This document shows, in pieces, positions 15,262 to 23,561 of a stretch of DNA of 64,000 bases (position 1 is its first letter; the number at the start of each line of letters is the position of its first letter). The stretch is from PALSA-612 sp963704335 (lineage in GTDB: Bacteria; Actinomycetota; Thermoleophilia; Gaiellales; Gaiellaceae), in assembly GCA_963704335.1 (NCBI GenBank), contig OY969889.1, forward strand, positions 496,001 to 560,000. The letters run 5' to 3'. The translations under genes and the position numbers were made by a program. The notes beneath the pieces were generated by a model. That model did no database searches, was not told the origin of the DNA, and saw only the letters and a list, made by a program, of their open reading frames with translations.

Positions 15262-16341
15262 TTAGCGAGCGAGGGTTACCTTGCTCAGCCCGACCGGCCT
15301 GTCGGGATCGAGCCCCTTGGCACGCGCGAGAGCGCCGGCGAAGAGCTGGCCGGGCAGCACGGACAGGAGCGGCGCGAGCAGCGCCAACGGCGGCTCGGGC
15401 ACGGCCAGCGTGTACGCGGGATCCACCAAATCCGCCGCCGCGTTTCCACTGGCCACGACCGCCGCGCCTGCCGCTCGTACCCGTGCGCTCGCCTCGAGCA
15501 CGGCTGGTAGCGCTGCATCGCGCGACGCGATCGTCCACACAGGAAAGAGCGGATCGAGCGCGGCGATCGGACCATGGACGAGGTCGGTCGCCGTGAACGG
15601 CTCGGCGGCGATCCGACACGTCTCCTTCAACTTGAGCGCGACCTCGCGCGCGGTGGCGAACTCGAGGCCTCGACCCATAACGAACATGCGGCCGACGAAC
15701 GCGAACGCATTGGCCGGGGCCGCAACGGCAGCGGCCAGCCCCGGAATGGCGCCGGCCATCTGGTCGGCGACCCGCTCTAGCCCCGATGCGACGCCGTTCC
15801 GCCCACCCGCGGTGCAGCCGGCGAGCAGCGCCAGGGCGGCCAGCTGGTTGACGTAGGTCTTGGTCGCCGCCACCGCGTACTCCGGCCCCGCCTCCAGCGG
15901 CAGGACGAAATCAGCAGCCTCGCCGAGCTCTGAGGCTGGCGCGTTCGTGAGCGCGATCGTCAGCGCGCCGCGCTTCCGTGCCTGGACCACGTACTCGACG
16001 ACGTCCGGCGTCTGTCCTGACTGGGAGAGCGCAACGATCGCCGATCGCTCGAAGTCGACGCGGGCGCCGTAGTAGATCGTGAGCGACATCGAGTCGCGCA
16101 TCGCCGTCCAGCCGGGGAGCAGGCCAAAGGCGTAGACGCCGTAGGCGGCCGCATTGTCGGAAGAGCCGTGGCCGACGAGACGAACGGCAGGAGGCTGGAG
16201 CTTCGCGAGCTTCCGGCCCACCGACGCGTACAGGCGCCGCTGCGCGACGAGACGGGCGATCGCAGCGGGCTGCTCGCGGATCTCGGCGCTGAAGAGCTCC
16301 CCGGGTGCAAGCTCGGCAGGGCTCGGCTCAGGCAACGCCAC
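15262..16341 (-). CDS. SIS-domain glucosamine-6-phosphate deaminase (NagB-II type)
   Basis: 359 residues from a GTG overlapping the end of nagA by 14 bp. It contains two sugar isomerase (SIS) domains like the C-terminal half of GlmS but lacks the glutaminase domain. Motifs are GHGSSDNAA, ALSQSGQTPDVV and AATKTYVNQLA. Such proteins next to nagA act as NagB-II deaminases, converting glucosamine-6-phosphate to fructose-6-phosphate and ammonia, and no classical nagB is present. The alternative of another ketosugar isomerase is less likely given the murQ-nagA context. It is the last gene of the murQ-nagA unit. Confidence 0.8.
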   Translation of the reverse strand: MALPEPSPAELAPGELFSAEIREQPAAIARLVAQRRLYASVGRKLAKLQPPAVRLVGHGSSDNAAAYGVYAFGLLPGWTAMRDSMSLTIYYGARVDFERSAIVALSQSGQTPDVVEYVVQARKRGALTIALTNAPASELGEAADFVLPLEAGPEYAVAATKTYVNQLAALALLAGCTAGGRNGVASGLERVADQMAGAIPGLAAAVAAPANAFAFVGRMFVMGRGLEFATAREVALKLKETCRIAAEPFTATDLVHGPIAALDPLFPVWTIASRDAALPAVLEASARVRAAGAAVVASGNAAADLVDPAYTLAVPEPPLALLAPLLSVLPGQLFAGALARAKGLDPDRPVGLSKVTLAR

Positions 16342-17416
16342 TGAGCTCGCCCCCGACCAATACGCGATCGATCTCGAGGTTGTCGTCGAGAACGACGACG
16401 TCCGCGGGCGCACCGGCGACGAGGCCCTCCGCGGGTAGTCCGATGATCCGCAACGGCACGGCCGTGGCCGCGTCGAGCGCATCCGCGAGCGGGACGCCGA
16501 GTCCGTGGAGGTTGCGAACCGCCTCGATCATCGTCAGCGAGCTGCCGGCGAGCACGCCGTCCGGGCCTCTGGCCACTCCGTCTCTGATCTCCACCTCCAG
16601 CCCACCGAGGCTGTACGAGCCATCACCGTTACCCGCGCCTGCCATCGAGTCGGTGACGAGGGCGACGCGGCCGCCGCCGACGGTCCAGATCAGCTTGGCC
16701 GTATCGGGAGCGAGGTGAACACCGTCGAGGATCACCTGGACGATGACGTCGTCCCGCGATAGCGCCACACCCGCGATGCCGGGATCGCGGTGGCTGAACG
16801 GGCGCATGGCGTTGAAGAGGTGAGTGACGGTCTGTACGCCGAGGTCGAAGGCAGCGTTCGCCTCGGACGCGTCGGCATCCGTGTGACCGCAGGAGACCGT
16901 GACGCCGCGCCGCTGCAGCAGGTCGATCAGCGCGCCCGCGCCCGGGAGCTCGGGGGCGAGCGTGACGAGCCGCACCGGGCCGGCCGCCAGCAGGCGCTCG
17001 AGCAGCTCCATGTCGGGATCTCGGCGCGCAGCCACGGGGTGAGTGCCGAGCCTCTCCGGGGCGAGGAACGGCCCCTCGAGGTGCGCGCCGAGAACGTGAG
17101 GGCGCTCCGAGTCGTGCGGGACTTCCGTCAGCGCGGCGACGAGCTGCTCCTCGGGAGCCGTGATGAACGTCGGTAGGTACGCGGTGACGCCCGTCTCGAG
17201 CAGCGCCTCGCCGGCGATCTTGTAGCCGGCGGCGTCGGCGTCGAGGAAGTCGATACCCCCGAATCCGTTCACCTGGAGATCGACGAAACCGGGCGAGGCC
17301 ACACCCTTGCCGTTGGTGGACGAGAGCCCGACGCGCCCGATGTGGCCGTCGACGATCTCGACGTCCCCGGGTACCAGATCGCGGCCGACCAGTGCTGCTT
17401 CGACGCCGAGCCTCAT
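16328..17416 (-). CDS. nagA: N-acetylglucosamine-6-phosphate deacetylase
   Basis: 362 residues from an ATG overlapping the murQ stop (ATGA). An amidohydrolase fold with the metal and substrate residues in HLEGPF, SCGHTDA, THLFNAM and LVTDSMA. It removes acetate from GlcNAc-6-phosphate, giving glucosamine-6-phosphate for the next enzyme. It sits between murQ, which makes GlcNAc-6-phosphate from MurNAc-6-phosphate, and the SIS deaminase, so the three form a linear pathway in one transcript, likely under the GntR operator upstream of murQ. Confidence 0.9.
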   Translation of the reverse strand: MRLGVEAALVGRDLVPGDVEIVDGHIGRVGLSSTNGKGVASPGFVDLQVNGFGGIDFLDADAAGYKIAGEALLETGVTAYLPTFITAPEEQLVAALTEVPHDSERPHVLGAHLEGPFLAPERLGTHPVAARRDPDMELLERLLAAGPVRLVTLAPELPGAGALIDLLQRRGVTVSCGHTDADASEANAAFDLGVQTVTHLFNAMRPFSHRDPGIAGVALSRDDVIVQVILDGVHLAPDTAKLIWTVGGGRVALVTDSMAGAGNGDGSYSLGGLEVEIRDGVARGPDGVLAGSSLTMIEAVRNLHGLGVPLADALDAATAVPLRIIGLPAEGLVAGAPADVVVLDDNLEIDRVLVGGELSGVA

Positions 17417-18312
17417 GAGTCGAGAGCCACCCGTATCCGCCCGTCGGCGGCTACGAGCCGGGAGCGTGCGGTGTCCACGTCGACTTCCGCGAGCAGCGAC
17501 ACGATCGCGACCTTGGCCTCGCCGCCCGCCGCCTCGAGAGCGGCCTCGACGTCGTCTGATGGCGCGCCGGTGGCGAGCTCGACGATCCGGCGTACGCGGG
17601 CTCGAAGCTTGTCGTTCGTTGCTCTGACGTCGACCATGAGGTTGCCGAAGGTCTTGCCCGTGCGAACCATCGATACCGTCGAGATCGTGTTGAGGACGAG
17701 CTTCTGCGCAGTTCCTGACTTGAGCCGCGTCGAGCCGGCCAGAAACTCGGGGCCGACGATGACGGCGATCTCGTGGTCGACGAGCGCGGAGAGCGGCGAG
17801 TCGGGCGCGGACACAACTGCGCCCGTGAGCGCCCCGGCCGCTGCAGCAGCCTCGACGGCACCGATCACGTAGGGCGTCCGCCCGCTCGCGCTGACGCCGA
17901 GCACCACGTCGTCCGCGGTCACGCCGGCGTCGGAGACATCGCGCGCACCGGCCTCGGCATCGTCCTCGGCAGCGTCCCGCTCTGCTGCGGAGGCGAGCCC
18001 CGCGCCGGCGACGATCGCCGCGACGCGGCCAGGCGGGAGCGCGAACGTCGTCTCGCACTCAGACGCATCGAGCGCCGCGATCGCGCCCGAGGAGCCGGCG
18101 CCCACGTAGAGCAGGCGGCCGCCGCTCTCGAGGCGATCGACGATCGCGTCGATCGCGTCGGCGATTTGAACACACGCTGCGCGAACCGCAGGCGCAACGC
18201 TTTCGTCCTCGTCGTTCATCAGCTCGACGAGCTCTTGGGAGCTCATGAGGTCGATGTCCGCGCCGGCACCACGCGCCTCCGTGATCAGGTCGTCCTGATC
18301 GGTCTGCGCCAT
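17413..18312 (-). CDS. murQ: N-acetylmuramic acid 6-phosphate etherase
   Basis: 299 residues, full length for MurQ. The SIS fold carries the signature GAGSSGAIAALDASE with the likely catalytic Glu85, and VVLGVSASGRTPYV in the middle. It cleaves the D-lactyl ether of MurNAc-6-phosphate to GlcNAc-6-phosphate and lactate in peptidoglycan recycling. The ATG at 18312 lies 5 nt after TAGACT with TTGACC 18 bp further up, so the message looks leaderless; the -35 lies inside a DasR-type operator. First gene of murQ-nagA-deaminase. Confidence 0.88.
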   Translation of the reverse strand: MAQTDQDDLITEARGAGADIDLMSSQELVELMNDEDESVAPAVRAACVQIADAIDAIVDRLESGGRLLYVGAGSSGAIAALDASECETTFALPPGRVAAIVAGAGLASAAERDAAEDDAEAGARDVSDAGVTADDVVLGVSASGRTPYVIGAVEAAAAAGALTGAVVSAPDSPLSALVDHEIAVIVGPEFLAGSTRLKSGTAQKLVLNTISTVSMVRTGKTFGNLMVDVRATNDKLRARVRRIVELATGAPSDDVEAALEAAGGEAKVAIVSLLAEVDVDTARSRLVAADGRIRVALDS

Positions 18313-18317
18313 GAGCC

Positions 18318-18347
18318 AGTCTATGCACAACGCGGACCAGTGGTCAA
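18318..18347 (-). promoter_or_regulatory. murQ promoter
   Basis: On the minus strand TTGACC (18347-18342) and TAGACT (18323-18318) are 18 bp apart and the murQ ATG begins 5 nt further on. The -35 lies within the operator at 18339-18354, so a bound regulator would block it. Confidence 0.6.
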
Positions 18348-18354
18348 TACCACT
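18339..18354. promoter_or_regulatory. DasR/NagR-type GntR operator between murQ and the ABC ATPase gene
   Basis: AGTGGTCAATACCACT is a perfect 6-4-6 palindrome in its arms and matches the known DasR responsive element (AGTGGTCTAGACCACT) at all arm positions. It overlaps the murQ -35 and lies about 16 bp upstream of a TATGCT -10 candidate for the divergent ATPase gene. The GntR/UTRA gene 1.2 kb away is the obvious binder, with an amino-sugar phosphate as likely effector. Confidence 0.75.
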
Positions 18355-18387
18355 TTCGCTGCGGATCGAGTATGCTGGCAGCCCTGC

Positions 18388-19587
18388 ATGGCCGACATCC
18401 GCCTCGACCGAGTCAGGAAGGTGTTCCCGGGCGACTTCGTCGCCGTCGACGACGTCAGCCTGGAGATTCCTGATGGGCAATTCATCGTGCTTGTCGGCCC
18501 TTCGGGCTGCGGCAAGTCGACGCTGCTGCGCATGATCGCCGGCCTGGAGGAGGTGACCGGCGGCACCGTTTCGATCGGCGGAGCCGAGGTGACGGACCTT
18601 GCGCCACGCCACCGCGATCTCGCCATGGTCTTCCAGAACTACGCGCTCTACCCGCACATGTCCGTTCGACAGAACCTCGGCTACGGCCTCAAGGTGCGCC
18701 GAACGCCCAAGGAGGAGGTCAGCAGGCGGGTCGAGGAGGTGGCGGCGATGCTCGGCCTCGAGACGATGCTCGAGCGAAAACCGGCGCAGCTGTCGGGCGG
18801 CCAGCGGCAGCGCGTCGCCATGGGGCGCGCCATCGCGAGGGAGCCGAAGGCATTCCTCATGGACGAGCCGCTCTCGAACCTCGACGCGAAGCTCCGCGTG
18901 ACGATGCGCGCCTCTCTGGCCCAGCTGCACGCCCGGCTCGGCGTGACGACGGTCTATGTCACCCACGACCAGGTGGAGGCGATGACGCTGGGTCAGCGCG
19001 TCGCCGTCATGCGCGACGGTCGCATCCTCCAGGTGGACGAGCCGCAACGCCTCTACCAGTCGCCGCAGGACCTCTTCGTCGCCGCGTTCATCGGGTCGCC
19101 GGCGATGAATCTCGTCGACGCCGTGATCGAGGGTGACGAGGTTCGCTTCGGGCAGTTCCGGGTGCCGCTCGCGCCGGGCCGCCGGCCACCGCCCGACACG
19201 AGTCGCGTGGTGCTCGGCATACGGCCCGAATCCTTTGCCGATGCGGAGTTCGCGCCGCCCAACCCGGTGACGATCGAGGCTCGTGTGGAGGTGCTCGAGG
19301 AGGTCGGCGCCGACGCCTATGTCTTCTTCGAGGTCGACGCACACCCGATCAACGCGGAAACGCTCGAGGCCGGCGTTGAAGGGACGCTCCTCGCCGGCGA
19401 CACATCGCTCTTCGCAGCGCGTGTCGACCCCCGGACGAACGCACGAGTCGGAGAGCGCATAGAGCTCACCGTCTCCGCGACGGGCTTCCACTTCTTCGAC
19501 GTGGTCACCGGGTTGGCCATGACCAGTCCGCCTGCGTCCACACCGGACACTGAGCGCTCCACCGTCCTTGCCGGCGGCGTCGAATGA
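18388..19587 (+). CDS. Carbohydrate ABC transporter ATPase (MsiK/UgpC type)
   Basis: 399 residues. Walker A GPSGCGKST (residues 38-46), signature LSGGQRQRV, Walker B FLMDEPLSNLD and switch His in VTHDQ are intact; the last 150 residues form the OB/TOBE-like regulatory domain of CUT1 sugar importers. The ATG at 18388 has no ribosome site; TATGCT lies 11 nt upstream. It likely energises the two permeases encoded 3.3 kb downstream. ATPases of this type can serve several sugar importers. Overlaps the regulator start (ATGA). Confidence 0.87.
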   Translation: MADIRLDRVRKVFPGDFVAVDDVSLEIPDGQFIVLVGPSGCGKSTLLRMIAGLEEVTGGTVSIGGAEVTDLAPRHRDLAMVFQNYALYPHMSVRQNLGYGLKVRRTPKEEVSRRVEEVAAMLGLETMLERKPAQLSGGQRQRVAMGRAIAREPKAFLMDEPLSNLDAKLRVTMRASLAQLHARLGVTTVYVTHDQVEAMTLGQRVAVMRDGRILQVDEPQRLYQSPQDLFVAAFIGSPAMNLVDAVIEGDEVRFGQFRVPLAPGRRPPPDTSRVVLGIRPESFADAEFAPPNPVTIEARVEVLEEVGADAYVFFEVDAHPINAETLEAGVEGTLLAGDTSLFAARVDPRTNARVGERIELTVSATGFHFFDVVTGLAMTSPPASTPDTERSTVLAGGVE

Positions 19588-20345
19588 CGAAGCAGGCCGA
19601 CACGAGGGACCAGGTGCTCGACCTGATCGACCGGCTTTCGGTCGGCGAAGCGATCCCGTCCGAGCGGCAGCTCAGCACCGATCTCAGCGTCTCCCGGCTC
19701 ACCGTCCGCGCCGCCCTCGACGAGCTCGTGCGCGAGGGCTATCTCGTGCGCAGGCGCGGCGCCGGGACGTTCGTCAGCGAGCCGAAGATCGCCCAGGAGC
19801 TGACGATGACGTCCTTCACCGAGGACATGCGGCGGCGCGGCCTGGAGCCCGCCAGCCGCACGCTGGAGCTGAAGACGGTCCCCGCCGGCGCGCGCCTCGG
19901 GCGGATGCTCCACGTGTCCCCATCGGAGCCCGTGCTCGTCGCAACCCGGCTCCGGCTGGCCGATCGCGAGACGATGGCGATCGAGATGCTTCATGTCAGG
20001 AAGTCACTTGTCCCGGGCCTCACCGCTGCGGATCTCGAGAGTGGCTCCTTCTACGAGCTGCTCGAGAACGAGTACGGGATCGAGCTCGTCAGCGGGCTGC
20101 AGACAATCGAGCCGACGGTCACCAACGAGGAGGAATCGGCGGCGCTCGGACTCCCACTGCACTCACCTGCGTTCGTCTTCGAGCGCGTCACGCATGCGGA
20201 GTCGGGTGACATCGTCGAGTTCGTCCGGTCGGTCTACCGCGGAGACCGCTACCGTCTCGTCACCGAGCTGCGACGCGGGCGCACAGGACTCAGCTCGCCG
20301 ATCGCATTGACGACACGCGACGATGGATGGCACACACGACCTTGA
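19584..20345 (+). CDS. GntR/HutC-family regulator (DasR/NagR-like)
   Basis: 253 residues. An N-terminal winged helix (IPSERQLSTDLSVSRLTVRAALDELVREGYLVRRRGAGTFV region, about residues 24-65) and a C-terminal UTRA ligand domain (about residues 80-235) define the HutC subfamily. DasR and NagR of this type sense glucosamine-6-phosphate or GlcNAc-6-phosphate. Two matching operators flank it: one at 18339 for murQ and the ATPase gene, one at 20386 for the binding protein. It is translationally coupled to the ATPase gene and so autoregulated in this model. Confidence 0.87.
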   Translation: MTKQADTRDQVLDLIDRLSVGEAIPSERQLSTDLSVSRLTVRAALDELVREGYLVRRRGAGTFVSEPKIAQELTMTSFTEDMRRRGLEPASRTLELKTVPAGARLGRMLHVSPSEPVLVATRLRLADRETMAIEMLHVRKSLVPGLTAADLESGSFYELLENEYGIELVSGLQTIEPTVTNEEESAALGLPLHSPAFVFERVTHAESGDIVEFVRSVYRGDRYRLVTELRRGRTGLSSPIALTTRDDGWHTRP

Positions 20346-20370
20346 CAGGTGAAGTGGTTATGTGTAAGTC
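20342..20370 (+). promoter_or_regulatory. Promoter of the sugar-binding protein gene
   Basis: TTGACA (20342-20347) is a perfect -35; TAAGTC (20365-20370), 17 bp on, is a weak -10. The start point would fall just before the operator at 20386, and a ribosome site GGAGG (20454-20458) lies 7 nt before the ATG at 20466, leaving a leader of about 85 nt. Confidence 0.5.
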
Positions 20371-20385
20371 TCCGGCGTCGTGGGA

Positions 20386-20401
20386 AGTGGTCTAAACCAA
20401 T
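20386..20401. promoter_or_regulatory. Second DasR/NagR-type operator, upstream of the sugar-binding protein gene
   Basis: AGTGGTCTAAACCAAT shares the AGTGGTCTA left arm and core with the DasR element; the right arm deviates at two positions. Placed just downstream of the likely transcription start, it would act as a roadblock when the GntR protein is bound. Confidence 0.65.
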
Positions 20402-20465
20402 TGGCCGCCAAAACGGACAAGACGATGTCTCTTTGGCGAGCCAGCGAGCCGTTGGAGGATGCGCT

Positions 20466-21704
20466 ATGAAAGCACGCTCCATTGCCGCCCTCGCCGTGGT
20501 CGCAGTCCTCGGGCTCGCGGTGTCAACCGCGGGCGCGGACACGACACGTGCGAATGCAGGCATCACCGTGTGGCTGCAGGTCGACGCGGAGTCGGGGTGG
20601 CCCGAAGTCGTCGCCGCGGCAACCGCGCGGTTCAAGAGCAAGCACCCCGGGATGGACGTCAACGTCCAGTATCAGACCTGGGGCACCCACCTACAGAAGT
20701 TCGACGCGACGCTCGCCGGAGGCAGCGCGCCCGACGTCATCGAGATGGGAAACACCGAGATGACGAAGTACATGGCGGCCGGAGCGTTTCAGGACTTGAC
20801 CAGCTCCGTCGGTCAGTTCGACAACTCTGCGAACTGGCTGGAAGGCCTCGCCAAGTCGGGCCGGTACCAGGGCAAGGTCTACGGCGTGCCCTACTACGCC
20901 GGGTCCCGTGTCGTCACGTACCGGAGGGACCTGTACAGGAGCGCCGGCATCTCACGGCTTCCGGACAGCCTCGCGGCGTGGACGGTGCAGGCGAGGAAGC
21001 TCGCAGCAAAGAACAAGGCGAAGGGCTTTTCGCCCGTGTACATCGCCGGTACCGACTGGTACATCGCGATGAGCTTCGTCTACGACTACGGCGGACAGAT
21101 CGCGAAGCTCTTCCGCGGTAAGTGGAGGGGCATGCTCGACTCACCGAAGTCGATTGCCGGCCTGCAGGCGTACAAGGCCTTCTTCAACGCCGCGTCGCGT
21201 GCCAGCAAGACGACCGATGAAGCACGCCCGCAGCCGTACACCGTGTACGCGCAGGGGCAGGCTGCGTCGATCGCAGGCCCGGCCTGGTTCTCGTGCTGCG
21301 TCGGCGACTACAAGAGCGTGACGGGTCAGTTCGTGGCTCCGAGCCACACGAAGGGCCAGTCCCTGCCCGGCTTCCTCGGCGGTTCCGACCTGGCCGTACC
21401 CATCGGCGCGAACAGAGCTCTGGCCGCCGACTGGATCGCCGAGTTCACGAGCACTGCAGCCGAGAGGGCACTTCAGGCCAAGGGGAACATCCCGAACGCC
21501 ACGAACCTGCTCGGTACGAGCGTGAACGAGCGGGCTGCCAAGCGCAGCTGGTTCACGCCGCAGGCGAAGAACTGGGTCAACGTAGAGAACGGGAACATCC
21601 TGCGCACGATGCTGGCGGGAATCCTCACGAACAAGCTCACGGTCAAGCAGGCTGCAGCGATCGCGAGCGACAACATCACGTTCACCCTCAACCAGGGTTC
21701 GTAG
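20466..21704 (+). CDS. Sugar ABC transporter substrate-binding protein
   Basis: 412 residues with a signal peptide of about 24 residues ending in STAGAD; no lipobox cysteine, so anchoring to the envelope is unclear. The fold is the CUT1 maltose/chitobiose-type binding protein: PDVIEMGNTEMTKYM, a Trp-rich ligand region and a double cysteine (WFSCCVG). GGAGG lies 7 nt before the ATG. Context with MurQ, NagA and NagZ suggests GlcNAc, chitooligosaccharides or GlcNAc-anhydroMurNAc-type muropeptide sugars. The exact ligand is inferred, not shown. Confidence 0.83.
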   Translation: MKARSIAALAVVAVLGLAVSTAGADTTRANAGITVWLQVDAESGWPEVVAAATARFKSKHPGMDVNVQYQTWGTHLQKFDATLAGGSAPDVIEMGNTEMTKYMAAGAFQDLTSSVGQFDNSANWLEGLAKSGRYQGKVYGVPYYAGSRVVTYRRDLYRSAGISRLPDSLAAWTVQARKLAAKNKAKGFSPVYIAGTDWYIAMSFVYDYGGQIAKLFRGKWRGMLDSPKSIAGLQAYKAFFNAASRASKTTDEARPQPYTVYAQGQAASIAGPAWFSCCVGDYKSVTGQFVAPSHTKGQSLPGFLGGSDLAVPIGANRALAADWIAEFTSTAAERALQAKGNIPNATNLLGTSVNERAAKRSWFTPQAKNWVNVENGNILRTMLAGILTNKLTVKQAAAIASDNITFTLNQGS

Positions 21705-21734
21705 GAACGACGTACGATCGGGACGCGGAGCTCG

Positions 21735-22715
21735 ATGACGAGTAGCCAAGTCCCAAGCGGATCAGCGGTAGCCGCCGAGACAGCCCTCCCGTCTCGGCGG
21801 CGCCGCCCGCTGTTGCTTCACCGCGTCGCCCGTGCCTCGACCCCGTACTGGCTGCTGCTGCCGGCAGCGGTCGTCATGGGGGCGATCCTCGCCTATCCGC
21901 TCTACCACCTCGTCAAGCTCTCGTTCCAGCAGTACGGCCTGTTCGAGCTGATCCAGCGCCAGGGCAAGTGGATCGGTCTCGACAACTTCTCGTACGTCCT
22001 CCGCAGCGACGTCTTCTGGGACACGCTCCTGCGAACGGTCGTGTTCACCGCCGCCAATGTGGCCTTGACCATTGTCCTGGGGACGCTGATCGCGCTCTTG
22101 CTCATCCAGATCAGCCCGATCATCCGCGTTGCCCTCACGGCCGGGCTCGTCCTCGTGTGGGCGATGCCGGTCGTCGTGGCCGTCCAGGTCTGGTTCTGGA
22201 TGACGAACTTCCAGAACGGTGTCCTAAACAGCGTGCTCACTTCACTCGGGTTTGGCGACTACACCGGGCACGACTGGTACGGGACGACGTTCTCGAAGCT
22301 GGCCATGGTGACGTGCCTGATCGTCTGGGCAGGCATCCCGTTCGTGACGATCGCGATCTATGCGGCGCTCGCCCAGGTGCCGAGAGAGCTCGTCGACGCG
22401 GCGGAGATCGACGGCGCCGGCACCCTGCGGCTCTTCCGCGACGTCACGTTTCCGGTGATCAAGCCGGTTCTCCTGATCCTCACGTGCCTCTCGATCATCT
22501 GGGACTTCGGCGTGTTCGCCCAGCCGTACCTGCTCATCGGCGCCTCCCACGTGGACGCCACGAACTACCTCATGGGCGTCTACGTCTACCTCGAGGGGTA
22601 CGGGCAGAGCAACTTCGGACGCGGCGCCGCCATCTCGCTGCTGATGCTGCTCATGGTGGCGGCGATGACCGCGTTCTACGTTCGGGCGATGGTGCGAATG
22701 GGTGAGGTCAAATGA
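21735..22715 (+). CDS. Sugar ABC transporter permease (MalF type)
   Basis: 326 residues with six predicted membrane helices after a basic N-terminus. The EAA loop that docks the ATPase reads ALAQVPRELVDAAEIDGAGTLRLF (about residues 212-235). Thirty bp downstream of the binding-protein gene and overlapping the next permease by 4 bp (ATGA). It forms the translocation channel with the MalG-type partner. Confidence 0.87.
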   Translation: MTSSQVPSGSAVAAETALPSRRRRPLLLHRVARASTPYWLLLPAAVVMGAILAYPLYHLVKLSFQQYGLFELIQRQGKWIGLDNFSYVLRSDVFWDTLLRTVVFTAANVALTIVLGTLIALLLIQISPIIRVALTAGLVLVWAMPVVVAVQVWFWMTNFQNGVLNSVLTSLGFGDYTGHDWYGTTFSKLAMVTCLIVWAGIPFVTIAIYAALAQVPRELVDAAEIDGAGTLRLFRDVTFPVIKPVLLILTCLSIIWDFGVFAQPYLLIGASHVDATNYLMGVYVYLEGYGQSNFGRGAAISLLMLLMVAAMTAFYVRAMVRMGEVK

Positions 22716-23557
22716 GAGGACGGAGTAGGAGGCGGCGTCTGAAGCGCACCGTGTGGAACCTCGTAGCGATCGCCCTGCTCGTGGTCCTCGTCTTCCCGGT
22801 CTACTGGATGATCTCGACGGCGTTCAAGCCCGACGACGAGATCAACAGCCTGACGCCGACGTGGTTCTCGACGGAGCCGACGCTCTCGCACTTCCAGGAC
22901 GCAATGAACCGGCCGCACTTCTGGGACGCCGTCAAGAACAGCCTGATCATCGTGGTGGCGACGGTGCTGCTCTCGATGGTGCTGGCGTTCGTCGCGGCAG
23001 TCGCGCTCGCGAAGTTCCGGTTCACGGGCCGCAAGATCTTCATCGTGCTGATGATCGGGATCCTCATGCTGCCGGCCGTCGGGCTCGTGATCCCGATCTA
23101 CATCGTCCTGGCCCAGTACCACATGACGAACGAGCTGACCGGGGTGATCCTCACGAACATGACGTTCGTCATTCCGTTTGCCATCTGGACGCTGCGCGGC
23201 TTCATCATCGGCATCCCGAAGGAGCTCGAGGAGGCGGCGATGGTGGACGGCTCGAGCCGGCTCGGCGCCTTCTGCCGCATCCTGCTGCCGCTCGTCGCGC
23301 CGGGCCTCGTGGCGACGTCGGTCTTCGTGTTCGTGACCGCCTGGAACGAGTACATCTTCGCCAACGTCATCCTCCAGGACCAGTCGAAGCAGACATTGAC
23401 CGTCTGGCTCTCGTACTTCTACGGAACGAGCCGTAACACCGACTGGGGCGGGCTGATGGCGGCCTCGACGCTGACGGCCATCCCCGTCGTCATCTTCTTC
23501 CTGCTCGTGCAGCGGCGGATCGCGTTCGGCCTCACCGCCGGCGCCGTCAAGGCATGA
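22712..23557 (+). CDS. Sugar ABC transporter permease (MalG type)
   Basis: 281 residues, six membrane helices, EAA loop GIPKELEEAAMVDGSSRLGAF (about residues 169-189). The C-terminus ends FGLTAGAVKA, the usual ending of MalG-like permeases (GLTAGAVKG). It begins inside the stop of the MalF-type gene and ends 4 bp before nagZ, so importer and glycosidase are in one transcript. Confidence 0.87.
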   Translation: MRGRSRRRRLKRTVWNLVAIALLVVLVFPVYWMISTAFKPDDEINSLTPTWFSTEPTLSHFQDAMNRPHFWDAVKNSLIIVVATVLLSMVLAFVAAVALAKFRFTGRKIFIVLMIGILMLPAVGLVIPIYIVLAQYHMTNELTGVILTNMTFVIPFAIWTLRGFIIGIPKELEEAAMVDGSSRLGAFCRILLPLVAPGLVATSVFVFVTAWNEYIFANVILQDQSKQTLTVWLSYFYGTSRNTDWGGLMAASTLTAIPVVIFFLLVQRRIAFGLTAGAVKA

Positions 23558-23561
23558 CGCG

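Noticed and set aside
17417..18058. Minus-strand extension of nagA by about 210 codons
   Set aside because: The extension is an out-of-frame shadow of murQ. The ATGA overlap gives the proper nagA start.
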